A stretch of DNA of 64,000 nt, taken from positions 12,231,493 to 12,295,492 of the forward strand of contig CM056380.1 of the NCBI GenBank assembly GCA_029718625.1. Direction: 5' to 3'. Position numbers and translations under genes: made by a program. Position 1 is the first letter of the stretch. Each line of letters opens with the position of its first letter. The DNA is from Synaphobranchus kaupii. Lineage: Eukaryota; Chordata; Actinopteri; Anguilliformes; Synaphobranchidae. The notes under the pieces are model-generated. The model worked only from the letters and a program-made list of their open reading frames with translations. It searched no databases and had not been told where the DNA came from. This document shows positions 1-10,143 of this stretch, piece by piece.

Positions 1-316
1 CGGGTTTCTCATGTAGCTGCTTACCAAACTTTATGGTTGTCGGTCCAATAGTGTGACAATAGTTTAATCTAAGGGTGCGCAGTGATGTTAGGCTATATGT
101 TACACATGAAGTTGAACAGATGTGTCATGTGATAGCTTTTTTATATTGTGTATTTTAACACGGCTGGAACGTTGTATTGACCATCCCGGAACTATCCGTT
201 TTATAAATGTTATATCGACTGGTCTCACTAGCCAAACGGCCGAGCGCTCCATTTTCTTAACTCGCCCGTCCTCATAATCACTCGCCCAGGCGAGTGAGCG
301 AGGTTAATTTCATGCC
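1..316. other. Left flank, nothing recognised
   Basis: No convincing coding or repeat structure is visible. A short palindromic GC-rich stretch (aggcgagtgagcgag) lies near 287-301. The last five bases (atgcc, 312-316) are the left target-site duplication of the adjoining LTR. Confidence 0.5.
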
Positions 317-2256
317 TGTCATGGTTTTAAACCCTGTTTCCCCATGCGGTCGTTTGCCTCGGTGGCCACGCGAGGGCGCTGCCCTTTTGGTGGATGCTTG
401 CTCCGCCCTGCTGAGTTTGCGGAGTTTCTGTTTAAGCATTTACACCTGTTCTTAGTCACCTGAGAGTTATATAAGCCTACCGCTTCCTTCGTTCGGGGCT
501 TCGACATTAATTGTTTATTGTTCTTTGTTTGTACTGTGGTGTTGTTGGTTGTGAGTTCTCGTACCGTTTTGGCTACTCGCCTATTTTTTGCGTCTCTGTT
601 TAGAGGCAGGGCTTATTTCTTACTGGCTTGGTAGTTGATTATCTCGTAGAAGTTTTGGGACCGTAAATCTCTGCTCTATTTTGCCCTGTTAGTGCTTTTC
701 CTCCGTGTATGGAGTTTTGGGCGATTCTGTTCAGAACTGTAGTTCTGCTCGCCCTTCGGCACATGTCTTCCCATAGGGAGATCGGGTGTTTAGCTTCTAT
801 TTAGTTTCTTAGCTCGTAGAAGTATAGTAGTAGTTTCTCTGGTCCATTTTCGCCTGTTAAGGGTTCTTATTGAGAGACCTGGCGTTTTGCTTCTACTCTA
901 TTCCGTGTTACTGTGAGCCAGTAAGTAGCCTTGGTACGTATTTCCCTGTTTGGTCCTTCTCGTGGACTACGTCTCCTTTGTTGTGAGCCAGGGTTTTTAT
1001 TTGTATTTGAGAGGCTGTCGTGCTATTAAGTTTGCGTAGGTCTTTTGTTGCAGCCGTCCTATACTCCCTAACTACCTGCGGGACGATTCTCTCCGGGTGT
1101 TAGCCTCCTAGTTTATGGAGCTTGGGCTATGTTGTGGACGTGTTTGTGTTTGACTGCGTGTTTTGCTTAAAATAGCCTCGGAACGTTAAATCTCAGTTCC
1201 TGCTCGCCTCGTTACATTTCACCTTACTGAGAGGCTGTCGTGCTATGTTGCGTAGGTCTTTTGTTGCTGCCGTCCTATACTCCCTAACTACCTGCGGGAC
1301 GATTTTGTTTGGAACTGTTGTTCTGTTTTCGTTCTCCGGGTGTTAGCCTCCTAGTTTATGGAGCTTGGGCTATGTTGTGGACGTGTTTGTATTTGACTGC
1401 GTGTTTTATTAAACTAGCCGTGGAACGTTAAATCTTGGTCCCATTTCGCCTCGTTACTTATTTATTTACTGAGAGGCTAGGGCGGTTGTTCCAGTTTAAG
1501 CTCGCGTTAGTCTATGGATAGTAAAGTTATGGGACGACGGTGCTCTGTCGGCTCACCTGTAAAATGTTTCTCTCTCTTGGGAGATCGGGTGTTTACCCCT
1601 TTGTTTTCTGTATTGGACTGCGAGCCTATTCTCGCCATGGAACGTTAAATCTGTTCCTGTTCGCCTCGTTACATTTCCTCATCTTAGAGAGGCAGGGCGC
1701 TTATTTTCGATTCATCTCGCGGTCTAGCCGGTAAATGTCTGGTACTGCCTGTCCTGTTTCGTTCCTTTCGGTGCCTTTTCTCCTTGCATGGAGTTTGACG
1801 ATTTTGTTTGGAACTGCTGTTCTTTTCGTCTTTTGGCGCATGTCTTCCTATATGGAGGATTGGGCGATTTTGTGGACACGTTTGTGTTTGACCGCGAGTT
1901 TGAGAGTAGCCTGGAACGTTGGATCTGTTCCTTTCGCCTCCGCTATTACTCATTCTATCGTATTATTTTGCAGTGTTTGTTTGTGTTTTATGTTTGTCTT
2001 TACGCTACTCGCCCGTTCTTATTTGTCTCGTTTCCGAGACAGGGCGCTTATTTATTTCTGGCTGTTCATATTCCTGTCCTTGCGCTCTACTTGGCGTGTG
2101 ACAGTGAGCCGGTTAGTAGCGTCTGTAGTGGTGTTTGTTGTTCCTTGTCTTGTCTCCTCCTTTATCTGCGGGTATCCCGCCTTAGTGGCCTAAGGGCTTA
2201 ATGATTCCCCTTGCTGCGTTTGGCTCCTCCTTCCTCACACGTCACGCCCCCTTACA
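317..2256 (+). mobile_element. Solo LTR, family A, copy 1 (1.94 kb)
   Basis: The block starts TGTCATGG and ends CTTACA, and is bracketed by a perfect 5-bp duplication atgcc (312-316 and 2257-2261). This is the signature of a solo LTR left by recombination between the two LTRs of a retrovirus-like or Gypsy-like element. A closely similar block lies at 54836-56793 with a different duplication, which fixes both ends independently. A TATA box lies at 468-474. From about 600 to 2100 the sequence is made of roughly seven degenerate modules of about 140-270 bp, each opening with a GAGAGGC/GAGGCAGGGC-like motif and several closing with cgcctcgttac. No long ORF fits a retroviral protein, and no internal region or primer-binding site is present. 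The superfamily is not determined. Confidence 0.85.
468..474 (+). promoter_or_regulatory. TATA box of LTR copy 1
   Basis: TATATAA lies about 150 bp into the LTR, followed by agcctacc. The same motif stands at the equivalent place in copy 2 (54987-54993), so it is conserved between copies and probably marks the LTR promoter. Confidence 0.55.
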
Positions 2257-2549
2257 ATGCCTTGCTTGAGTTTCACTGAAACCGCACATGTCACGGTCCC
2301 CCCCATTCCTGGCTCCGATCTCGCATTCACGAGTCACTCTGCACAGAAGTAGCAGCCATGGCAGCACAAAAAGCTAGTAAAAACCTTGGCTTTTTTCCCG
2401 TCTCCTCACCCGTATCATTAGCTCCACTGCACATCAACTTTAAAATGAACGCAGAAGCTGTGACTTTGATGACTTCCTTTTTGTTGTTGTTTATTTCTGC
2501 AGGCTGTGTAACAGGCGCTATGTCTTTTGTTTTTGTTAATTTGCACGGG

Positions 2550-2694
2550 TCATTTGAGCAGAGCAATCGGTTCACACTGGAATCAGATATGGGCCACATA
2601 AAAAAATTAATGTGAACAGCCAAACAAAAAAAATCGGATCTGAGCAATAAATCGGAATTGAGCACTAATGCCTGCAGTGTGAACGTAGCCTTAG
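2550..2694. mobile_element. hAT-type MITE end fragment
   Basis: The sequence ends in tgcagtgtgaacgtagcc, preceded by tandem pieces of the form aatcggatctgagcaataa. This matches the terminus of a common teleost non-autonomous DNA transposon whose ends read ggctacgttcacactgcag. The other terminus was not found, so this is a one-ended fragment. The superfamily name is from memory of the family. Confidence 0.5.
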
Positions 2695-4298
2695 TAGCTC
2701 GATATAAGTCGTAATATTAACGTTAGCAGTAATACAAAGCAATTCGCATTTGAACTTGAACTAACTAGTTCAAGCAGTACAAGGGTCTCAGTCTCAGAGG
2801 AAAAAAAACCCGTTGGTCTCTGCTTTTATACCACGTGGCCAGCCGAGACCACCCCTAGGAGCACCTCAACTCCACCCATTTTTATGTTAAGGATCTCGTG
2901 ACGTCACGAGTCCCCGGAAACCAGCGTATTGGTAAGCCTACACAGAAACTCATATAAAACTATTTTGACTAAACATGAGATTTTCGGACATAGACAGTTG
3001 TGTATGATTATAATCTAGCCCAAAACATCAGCTTTCAACGGGAAAAATCGGTTTTTGACTGCAGTATCACTTTAAAATACATTTTCTTGCTTGTTGAACT
3101 AGCAGTAGCTATTGACCTACATTAGCTTAGCTATTCTGCGTGCGTGAACATTTATTGTTTACAGTGTGTGGCGCACAAGTTTGCAGGTTTTCAGGTTGCA
3201 GTAATAAAATTAGGAAAACTACAATGGTCAGTTTCCATTGTTACATGCCTGGCTCATGGCAATGCAACAAACGGGAGACCACACATGGAAAACATTAACA
3301 AGAGTCTTTATTTATAAAAATGTACTTCACAAGCACACAACACGGCTGCTGGAGACTCTTTCCACTCTGCACCAGCCACGCCTTTGTACTCCTTGAGCGC
3401 AGACCTGAAGCAATCAGCCCAATCACTCACAGCTGCCAACATTCCACCTGTGATTGAGAGAAAGAGAGGCCAAGCACCAAGTAACCCAGAGAGAGGCGTG
3501 ACACCATGCATCTCCACTGCGTGATGAACATAGGCTAAAGCTATGGTTGCTTGCACTGCACATTGACGAAAACCCTACTGTCAAGCAACTCCGTCTGGCA
3601 GACTATCATGTCTCTGCACTACCTGGTCATATGTAACACCAGCAGAACAGACACACTGCACTACCTGGTCATATGTAACACCAGCAGAACAGACACAGTG
3701 CACTACCTGACTATATGTGAACAGATCACTGTTATTAGACTTCCTGTTATTAAAGTGAATCCACCTTCAATGTGTTAGCTTGCAGTGCTGTGGGACCACA
3801 GTTGAAACCAAAAGTGAAGAATCAGTGGCTAACTCACTGTCCACTCTGAAAGACGTGTGTTCTCTTTTACATCTTTACTTTTGGTGGTAGCTGTGCCAAA
3901 CGTCCCACAGCATTACAAACTAACCCACTGTCCACTCTGAAAGATGGCAGCTGCACTTCTGGGATGGGATGGGAGGGTTAAACCCAGAGAAAAGATCATA
4001 GAAAAGGTAGATGGACCCTTAGCCCCATTTCAGAGAACTTACAGTATAAGTGCCCATTTGGGTCAGAATTACATCTGTAGAACTGTCAGAGTTCAGTCAA
4101 GCAGGACGTCTAATTCTCAGGTCTAAAGTGCTGCAGTTGGAGAGTGTAGCACAGACATCTTCCACAGAGCATCGTCAACCTTAAAATCCTCCATTTCACT
4201 CTTCATCACTGAACACTATCATTGTTATATTTAAAATGTTACATATTTTATACATACATAATATTGTAATACTATAATATATTAACTCTTATTTGCAG
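2695..4298. other. Non-coding stretch upstream of the first LRR exon
   Basis: No recognisable gene. A 43-50 bp direct repeat (cactacctggtcatatgtaacacc) occurs at about 3617-3663 and 3659-3705, with a decayed third copy. The phrase cactgtccactctgaaaga occurs twice (about 3836 and 3926), flanking an inverted pair gtgctgtggga/tcccacagcat (3787 and 3904), which may be a small decayed MITE. An 82-codon minus-strand ORF (3308-3556) followed by a reverse AATAAA near 3310 is unassigned. The last part is presumably intron of the NLR gene, ending in atttgcag at 4298. Confidence 0.45.
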
Positions 4299-4472
4299 AC
4301 TGAACAGCTGTGACCTCACAGAGAAGTCCTGTGATATTGTGGCCTCAGCTCTCCAGTCATCGAACTCACCCCTGAGAGATCTGGACCTCAGCGACAGTAA
4401 CCTGGGAGATTCAGGAGTGAAGGTGCTCTGTGCTGGACTGATGAGTCCAAACTGTAAACTACAGAGACTGGG
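4299..4472 (+). CDS. NLR (NLRC3-like) LRR exon, 174 bp
   Basis: The exon encodes 58 codons of ribonuclease-inhibitor-type leucine-rich repeat: LNSCDLTEKSCDIVASAL, then LRDLDLSDSNLGDSGVKVL, then CKLQRLG. It is bounded by an atttgcag acceptor and a gtgagt donor and is exactly 174 bp, the usual size of a teleost NLRC3-like LRR exon. It starts with the third base of a codon and ends with two bases, so it joins in phase to the exon at 37923. In this family LRRs form the C-terminal sensor arm of a cytosolic receptor. No FISNA or NACHT exon lies upstream in the window. It could also be a stranded exon of a neighbouring NLR copy, because the next exon is 33 kb away. Confidence 0.88.
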
Positions 4473-4639
4473 GTGAGTAGTGCTGTGTACTGTGTGACCT
4501 TAACTAAATAGAATTAGTGATTGTGACTGTGTAAGGGTTTTAATTTTGTCACAGGGAGGAAAAAGTTTTTACTGACCCTGTTCATTTTCAAAAACTGTAA
4601 CCTGAATGGTTGTATGAATACTTGTTTGCATATAAGCGT

Positions 4640-5215
4640 ATGCGGTGACTGGGGTGTGCTACTTATATGAGTTTGTATATAAGCGTATTCACTGGGGTGT
4701 GCTACTGTGTTTATATGAGTTTGTATATAAGCGTTTTGATTGGGGTGTGCTACTTATATGAGTTTGTATATAAGCGTATTGAATTGGGTGTGCTACTGTG
4801 CTTATATGAGTTTGTATATAAGCGTTTAGACTGGGGTGTGCTACTGTGCTTATATGAGTTTGAATATAAGCGTATTATTCTGTGCTTATATGAGTTTGTA
4901 TATATGCGTATTGACTGGGGTGTGCTACTGTGCTTATATGAGTTTGAATATAAGCGTATTATTCTGTCCTCATATGAGTTTGTATATAAGCGTATTGATT
5001 GGGGTGTGCTACTGTGCTTATATGAGTTCGTATATAAACGTATTGACTGGGGTGTTCTACTGTGCTTATATGAGTTTGTATATAAGCGTATTGACTGGGG
5101 TGTGCTACTGTGCTTATATGAGTTTGTATATAAGCGTATTGACTGGGGTGTGCTACTGTGCTTATATGAGTTTGTATATAAGCGTATTGACTGGGGTGTG
5201 CTACTGTGGTTATAT
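4640..5215. repeat. 48-bp minisatellite
   Basis: About 12 copies of a unit of the form gagtttgtatataagcgtat plus tgactggggtgtgctactgtgctta, with a few shortened copies. The unit is a multiple of three, so it holds two long overlapping reading frames open; these are repeat artefacts, not proteins. It starts about 170 bp downstream of the LRR exon donor and is intronic if the gene is continuous. Confidence 0.9.
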
Positions 5216-5466
5216 GAACATCCTGAGAATTATTTTACTACATTATTTTACATTTGACAAAATAAGCAGAACTGTAGTACCTACCACCATCACCAACAGA
5301 GCCCCCTCCGACAGGGACAGGGGTGCTGCATGGTAATTATACCCCCCCCCCAGGAGAACTAGCAGCCCAGCTGACAGTAAATAAGGGACTTTGTAAGAGT
5401 GGTGTGCCCTTATGATTGATCTATCATTTCTGTATATGCTGCATGTCCTCCTGCAAGGGACTACAG
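5216..5466. other. Short unassigned spacer
   Basis: No feature recognised. A C-run sits at 5341-5351. The last eight bases (gactacag, 5459-5466) are the left target duplication of the next MITE. Confidence 0.5.
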
Positions 5467-6505
5467 CAGGGATCAGCAACTCCAGGTCGCGCTGGCCGGT
5501 GTGTATGCAGGTTTAACTCCAGGCCTTGCGAGCCGGTGTGTATGCAGGTTTAACTCCAGGCCTCGCAGGCCGGTGTGTATGCAGGTTTAACTCCAGGCCT
5601 CGCGGGCCGGTGTGTATGCAGGTTTAACTCCAGGTCGCGCTGGCCGGTGTGTATGCAGGTTTAACTCCAGGCCTCGCAGGCCGGTGTGTATGCAGGTTTA
5701 ACTCCAGGCCTGGTGGGCCGGTGTGTATGCAGGTTTAACTCCAGGCCTGGTGGGCCGGTGTGTATGCAGGTTTAACTCCAGGCCTTGCGGGCTGGTGTGT
5801 ATGCAGGTTTAACTCCAGGCCTGGTGGGCCGGTGTGTTTGCAGGTTTAACTCCAGGCCTCGCGGGCCGGTGTGTATGCAGGTTTAACTCCAGGCCTTGCG
5901 GGCCGGTGTGTATGCAGGTTTAACTCCAGGTCTCGCTGGCCGGTGTGTATGCAGGTTTAACTCCAGGCCTCGCGGGCCGGTGTGTATGCAGGTTTAACTC
6001 CAGGCCTTGCGGGCCAGTGTGTATGCAGGTTTAACTCCAGGTCTTGCGGGCCGGTGTGTATGCAGGTTTAACTCCAGGCCTCGCGGGCCAGTGTGTATGC
6101 AGGTTTAACTCCAGGTCTCGCGGGCCGGTGTGTATGCAGGTTTAACTCCAGGTCTCGCTGGCTGCTGTGTATGCAGGTTTAACTCCAGGTCTCGCTGGCT
6201 GGTGTGTATGCAGGTTTAAATCTAGGTCTCGCTGGCTGGTGTGTATGCAGGTTTTTGCTGCCATCAGTTACCCAGGCTCAATCAGCTAATTAGTCATATA
6301 CACCAACACTGATTCACTTGTAAATTAGGCTACAATAAAACGCTACAATACGTCAATACAGGCACAAGAGCTGCTGTTCATATCGCAGAATGTAGCTAAA
6401 ATATCAAATCACAAAAATCATTTCGCCAATTAAATGATTGGTAACTGGTGGCAGCAAAAAACTGCTTACACACCGGCCCGCGAGTCCTGGAGTTGCTGAC
6501 CCCTG
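5467..6505. mobile_element. hAT-type MITE with satellite-expanded left end
   Basis: Ends are CAGGGATCAGCAACTCC and GGAGTTGCTGACCCCTG, an inverted pair. The flanking 8-mers gactacag (5459-5466) and gtctacag (6506-6513) match at 7 of 8 positions, as expected for a hAT insertion. Unlike a normal MITE of a few hundred bp, most of its length is a 37-bp tandem array. No transposase is encoded. Confidence 0.8.
5480..6252. repeat. 37-bp satellite inside hAT MITE
   Basis: About 21 copies of ccggtgtgtatgcaggttta plus actccaggcctcgcggg. The unit contains the MITE's own terminal sequence (ctccagg..cgcgggccggtgtgta), which also appears once, inverted, at the right end (6474-6496). The array therefore arose by amplification of the left terminus. 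Copies differ mainly in the cctcgcggg segment. Confidence 0.92.
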
Positions 6506-6605
6506 GTCTACAGTGATGGTCCTTGTTGTGATTTTCTACCCTACATACAGATTCCTTCAATTCCATTTCCTTCAACTATTTTAACTTATCACATCCATAC
6601 ATATG

Positions 6606-7340
6606 CAGTGCCCTCCACTATCATTGGTACCCCTGGTAAAGATGAGTAAAAAGGGTTATAAAAAATTCACCGTTTGGTGAATTAGCTTATTGTCACCCTG
6701 AAAAAATGTGAGAAACCAACCTTTAATTAAAGTAAATTTATTATGAGAAAAAAAAATCCTCATCAACAAATAATTATTTTTAACAAAACCACGTGTGCCA
6801 TAATTATTGGCACCTCTGCATTTATATATAGAATAAAGTTATAATTTTTAATATTTAGTCGCATATCCTTTGCATGCCATGACTTCCTGATGTCTGTGAC
6901 CCAACAACATCAAAAGACTCTTGATGTCTTATTGTCTGGTACTCTTACAAGCGATACTATAACGTCTCTGCATTTGAATGGATCTCTATGGGAATTGGGG
7001 GGTGGGACTAGATTTAGCTGTAAATTATGCTGGAACAGTATGGAATACATGGTTGGTAAAATGGCTGTAAGTAATCAAGATTCTGAGGTATCAAACGAGC
7101 CTGAAATCATAACTCAGCTGCCAGATATGCAGTAGATATGGATGGATCACTTTAAGGGTTGTTTCTCCTGACAAATTTTCCTATTGAACTCTATGGAAAA
7201 ATAAGTCAGGATAAGAAACCCTTCAAGTTATCCATCCATATCTACTGTATTTCTGGCAGTAGAGTGGTGGTTTAAGGCTCGTTTGATACCTCAGACCCTT
7301 GATGACTTACAGCCATAAAATTTACAGCACTTCCCTAAAA
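6606..7340 (+). mobile_element. Tc1-like MITE fragment with inverted duplication
   Basis: It begins cagtgccctccactatcattgg, the terminal repeat also found on both ends of the intact relative at 18928-19574, and follows that relative for about 560 bp. At about 7168 the similarity stops; the next segment (7213-7318) is an inverted copy of 7061-7168. The normal right terminus is missing. An 81-codon ORF (6890-7135) is shared in part with the relative, but it has no transposase motif and is probably not a protein. Confidence 0.7.
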
Positions 7341-7629
7341 TTTTGGGGTATTGAGAAAGTCACTTTTTCATCCAGAGGCGGAGAAATTATTAAGAAATTG
7401 CTCCGCAGAGAGGCGTACTGGATACATACATAGTGTGGAACCCAATGGGTTAAATGAGTCTCTGAATCTTTCATGTTTTTTGTAATTTCTGTATGGCTAT
7501 TTGATTTTCATTATATATTGTTTATGCCATGCTCATAATAGGATATTATTCAGTTTAATTACCTATTGATATTTGTCGGTCTTCTACCCTGCTAAAGAAT
7601 ATAACATTATGTATGTGTCCCCAGTATTA
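7341..7629. other. Unassigned AT-rich spacer
   Basis: Nothing recognised. Positions 7627-7629 (TTA) are the left target duplication of the next element. Confidence 0.45.
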
Positions 7630-8474
7630 AGCCCTATTCGGACGGGATAAGTTTTCAGGACAATGTCTGTAAAGTCATGATTACCACAGGACGTCCGTAA
7701 TGTTAATGGCCGATTCGGACGGGATAAAGTATCTCCCTAAACAGCGTCTAGAATTGCAGAGATGGGAGTGTCTACTCCATGTTGTCGTCACACCGAAAAT
7801 GTTCCCCACGAGTCATACAACGTTACACATCTTATCTTCACTGCAAAGTGATTGCTTCTGGTAGAAAATCGCTGTCAGAGAGCAATTGAAAAGATGCAGG
7901 CGCCAAAAAAATAAATAAATAACTACGTGGAGACAATGTTGGCATGGCAAAGCCGTGAGGAATCCTGAATTACACCTCTTTATTAACGTTAGTTTGAAAA
8001 AAAAAACAATATTAGGCCATAACATGTATGTAAGGCTATAGCTACAACAGCTTACCTAAAGCTGCCACAAGCGTTGCCCCACTGTAGCCTACTTTTGAGC
8101 CTGTTTTTTTTTTGCTCTCTGTCTTCTTATTTTAGGTAACTTAGAAGTCAGCCAATAGTTGTGGCTTGCACTTCGACCGAAGAGAGCATATAGAGCTTAT
8201 GTGAAAAGACTGGGGAAAACTAATTTCTCACAGGAAATAACAGAATTTTACCGGACATGTCAATTCGCACGGGATTGCTTTAACCTGGGGTAATTTTTAC
8301 AGGACATTTAGCAGGAGGTAAAAGACTCCGGAATCTTTACTGGCGCGGGAGCGCGCAGTCCGTAAAGGTTACGGACATGGCAGATTCAGACGGGACTAAA
8401 ATAGCGGAGCTCCTCCGGTAATTATTACATTACCCCACCTCCCCCTGTAAAACTTATCCCGTCCGAATAGGGCT
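7630..8474. mobile_element. PIF/Harbinger-type MITE (845 bp)
   Basis: Terminal inverted repeats are AGCCCTATTCGGACGGGA at the left and its complement (cccgtccgaatagggct) at the right, perfect over at least 24 bp. They are flanked by the 3-bp duplication TTA (7627-7629, 8475-8477), the target preference of PIF/Harbinger elements. The motif attcggacgggataaa recurs in direct orientation inside (about 7714, and degenerate at about 8262 and 8386), which could be transposase-binding subterminal repeats. No transposase is encoded; the small minus-strand ORF (7813-8025) has no recognisable domain. Confidence 0.8.
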
Positions 8475-8526
8475 TTAGTCCCACACATGCGCACCTTACA
8501 ATGTGTAATCGATGGGAGGGTATTTA

Positions 8527-10141
8527 CAGTCAAGCCGGAAAAGTCTGCACACCCCTTTCATCTTCTCCAGGTTTTATTACGTTACAGACTTCTACTACAA
8601 TAGATTCATTTTTTGCCTCAAACATCTACACACTATAGCCAATAGTGACGAAGTGAAAACAGGTTTTTAGAAAATAAGCAATTTTATTTTACTGACAAAA
8701 ATAGGTTATTTAGGGGTTACATATCTGTACACACCCTTAGCCTAATACTTGGTTGCTGCACCTTTGGCAGCGATTACAGCTTCAAGGCATCTTGGGAAAG
8801 AAGCTACGAGCTTGGCACACTTATTTCTGGACATTTTTGCCCATTCCTCTTGGCATATCCTTGCAAGCTCCATCAGGTTGGATGGGGAGCGTCGGTACAC
8901 AGCCATTTTCAGCTCTTTCCACAGATGTTCAATTGGATTCAGGTCTGGGCTCTGGCTGGGCCACTCAAGGACATGCACAGACTTTCTTCGAAGCCACTCC
9001 TTTGTTCTCTTGGCTGTGTGCTTCGGGTCGTTGTCATGTTGGAAGGTAAACCTTCACCCCAGTCTGAGGTCCAGAGCGCTCTCGAGCAGGTTTTCTTCAA
9101 GGATCTCGGTGTACTTAGCTGCATTCATCTTTCCCTCTATCAGGACTAGTCGCCCCGTTCCCGCTGCTGAAAAACATCCCCACATCATGATGCTGCCACC
9201 GCCATGCTTCACTGTAGGGATGGTATTAGCCAGGTGATGAGCGGTGTCTGGTTTCCTCCAGACGTGACGCTTGGTATTCAGGCCAAAAAGTTCAATTTTG
9301 GTTTCATCAGACCAGAGAATCTTGATTCTCATGGTTTGAGAGTCCTCTAGGTGCCTTTTTTGCAAACTCCAAGTGGGCTGTGATGTGCCTTTTACTAAGG
9401 AGGGGCTTCCGTCTGGCCACTCTACCATAAAGGCCTGATTGGTGGAGTGCTGCCTGGATGGTTGATCTTCTGAAAGGTTCTCCCATCTCCACAAGGATAC
9501 GCTGGAGCTCTGTCAGAGTGACCCTCAGGTTCCTGCTCACCTCCCTGGCCACCGTCTTCCCCGATTGCTCAGTTTGGCCGGGCGGCCAGGTCTAGGAAGA
9601 TTCTTGGTGGTTCCAAACTTCTTCCATTTACTAATGATGGTGGCCACTGTGCTCTTTGGGACCTGTAAAGCTGCAGAGATTTTTCCGTACCCTTCTCCAG
9701 ATCTATGCCTTGGCACAATCCTGTTTCTGAGGTCTGCAGATAATTCCTTTGATCCCATGGCTTGGAGTTTGCTCTGACATGCACTGTCAACTGTGGGACC
9801 TTATATAGGCAGGTGTTGGCAATCCCCAATCATGTCCAATCAATTGAATTTATCACAGGTGGACTCCAATTAAGTTGTAGAAACATCTCAAGCAGTATCA
9901 GTGGAAACAAAATGCACCTCAGCTCACTTTTGGGTGTCATATCAAAGGGTGTGCACACTTGTGTACATATGATATTTTACATTTTGATTTTTAATAATGC
10001 CTAATGTCTAAAAACCCGTTTTCACTTTGTCATTATGGGCTATTTTGTGTAGAATTTTGAACTCAATCTATTGTAGAATATGTCTAACATAATAAAACGT
10101 GGAGAAGGTAAAAGCGGTGTGCAGACTTTCCGGCTTGACTG
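8527..10141 (-). mobile_element. Tc1-like transposon, copy 1
   Basis: Full-length 1.6-kb element with ends cagtcaagccggaaa and tttccggcttgactg, flanked by TA on both sides (8525-8526, 10142-10143), the invariant Tc1/mariner target. The subterminal sequence (cttctccaggttttattacg, inverted at the other end) extends the inverted repeats to about 50 bp. It encodes one broken transposase on the minus strand. A second copy in the opposite orientation lies at 20627-22179. Confidence 0.93.
8742..9758 (-). pseudogene. Tc1 transposase (DD34E), broken
   Basis: Cut-and-paste transposase read on the minus strand from MGSKELSADLRN at 9758. Order: paired-type helix-turn-helix DNA-binding region (SGEGYGKISAALQVPKSTV, then GRPAKLSN), a second HTH ([14 protein letters not shown]), first catalytic Asp in [11 protein letters not shown], second Asp in [10 protein letters not shown], and the final Glu in [14 protein letters not shown]. 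Three lesions are visible: a 1-nt loss near 9553-9562 that shifts frame after NRGR, a 1-nt gain near 9360 (KKAPRG instead of KKHPED), and an in-frame TGA at 9054-9056 where copy 2 has CGA. The first lesion is shared with copy 2. The original length would be about 340 residues. Not functional. Confidence 0.92.
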
Positions 10142-10143
10142 TA

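Noticed and set aside
1735..2201. ORFs of 137-152 codons, hydrophobic, possible membrane protein
   Set aside because: They lie in the LTR, recur only partly in copy 2, and do not share a start or end between copies.
4667..5336. Two long overlapping ORFs (up to 196 codons)
   Set aside because: Both follow the 48-bp minisatellite unit; openness is due to the unit being a multiple of three.
5480..6252. Regular 37-bp spacing, superficially like a CRISPR array
   Set aside because: Units are contiguous tandem copies without unique spacers, in a eukaryotic sequence, and lie inside a hAT MITE.
8749..9237. Plus-strand ORFs in the Tc1 copy
   Set aside because: Antisense shadows of the transposase; the same shadows appear in the other Tc1 copy.
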